NCBI GenBank assembly: GCA_964496275.1
Contig: CAZBYL010000051.1
Coordinates: 1 to 15,329, forward strand
Source of the DNA: CAZBYL01 sp964496275
Lineage (GTDB): Bacteria; Synergistota; Synergistia; Synergistales; Synergistaceae
Direction: 5' to 3'
Length of the DNA stretch: 15,329 bases
The notes below the pieces were generated by a model. That model was not told where the DNA came from. It made no database searches and saw only the letters and a program-made list of their open reading frames with translations. Position 1 is the first letter of the stretch, and the number at the start of each line of letters is the position of its first letter. A program made the translations under genes and the position numbers. This document shows, piece after piece, positions 15,277-15,329 of the stretch.

Positions 15277-15329
15277 TGGGGTATGGTGCAACGGCAGCAC
15301 GCCTGACTCTGGATCAGGTAATCTAGGTT
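15277..15329 (+). tRNA. tRNA-Gln(CUG), partial (3' end outside window)
   Basis: The acceptor 5' strand TGGGGTA is followed by a D arm and an anticodon stem CCTGA/TCAGG around the loop CTCTGGA. The anticodon CTG reads glutamine CAG codons. The U at position 1, expected to form the weak first pair of tRNA-Gln, agrees. The window ends in the T stem, so the T loop, 3' acceptor strand and CCA are not visible. Confidence 0.93.

Noticed and set aside
1..15329. Mobile element, CRISPR array, toxin-antitoxin or defence island
   Set aside because: No transposase, integrase, direct-repeat array or defence gene is present, and the partial tRNA genes at the ends show no attachment-site-like duplication within the window.

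Overview
The window is a block of essential-type bacterial genes, not an accessory island. Two truncated tRNA genes bracket fourteen protein-coding genes. All fourteen lie on the minus strand, with gaps of at most about 36 bp and many overlaps, so they read as one long operon or a few coupled ones. Gene order along transcription (right to left) is: RNase J, Na+/phosphate cotransporter with PhoU tail, UppP, DUF4321, Maf, DUF5693, CsaB-type pyruvyl transferase, transketolase-like N subunit, transketolase-like C subunit, FtsE, FtsX, EnvC-like M23 factor, CtpA-like protease, and a YibQ-like divergent polysaccharide deacetylase. I see no mobile element, CRISPR array, rRNA or phage gene.

The mix of genes suggests an anaerobic, diderm-like bacterium with an S-layer. 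RNase J, DUF4321 and the DUF5693-CsaB pair are typical of Firmicutes-like lineages, whereas EnvC followed by CtpA and a YibQ-type deacetylase is typical of Gram-negatives. Synergistota fits this combination best, with a Negativicutes or other clostridial lineage as alternative. This is inference from gene content, not from a database match.

Region by region. 1-52 is a partial tRNA-Val(UAC) on the minus strand, with a strong promoter at 91-118. 235-4669 is a cell-separation module: FtsEX (ABC-type transmembrane switch), an EnvC-like coiled-coil LytM protein with an intact zinc site, a PDZ serine protease, and a secreted deacetylase-like protein. 5361-7128 encodes the two halves of a split transketolase-like protein that have both lost their thiamine diphosphate and metal residues. 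7131-10037 is CsaB plus its usual membrane neighbour DUF5693, probably for pyruvylation of the wall polymer that holds SLH-domain proteins. 10040-13329 carries Maf, DUF4321, UppP and a phosphate transporter. 13366-15075 is RNase J. 15277-15329 is a partial tRNA-Gln(CUG) on the plus strand, with a near-consensus promoter at 15203-15230.

The most interesting feature is the transketolase-like pair. Both reading frames are full length and translationally coupled, and the fold-level motifs are well kept, yet nearly every cofactor and catalytic signature is replaced in both subunits. It looks like a maintained heteromeric pseudoenzyme set between S-layer anchoring genes and the FtsEX division genes.
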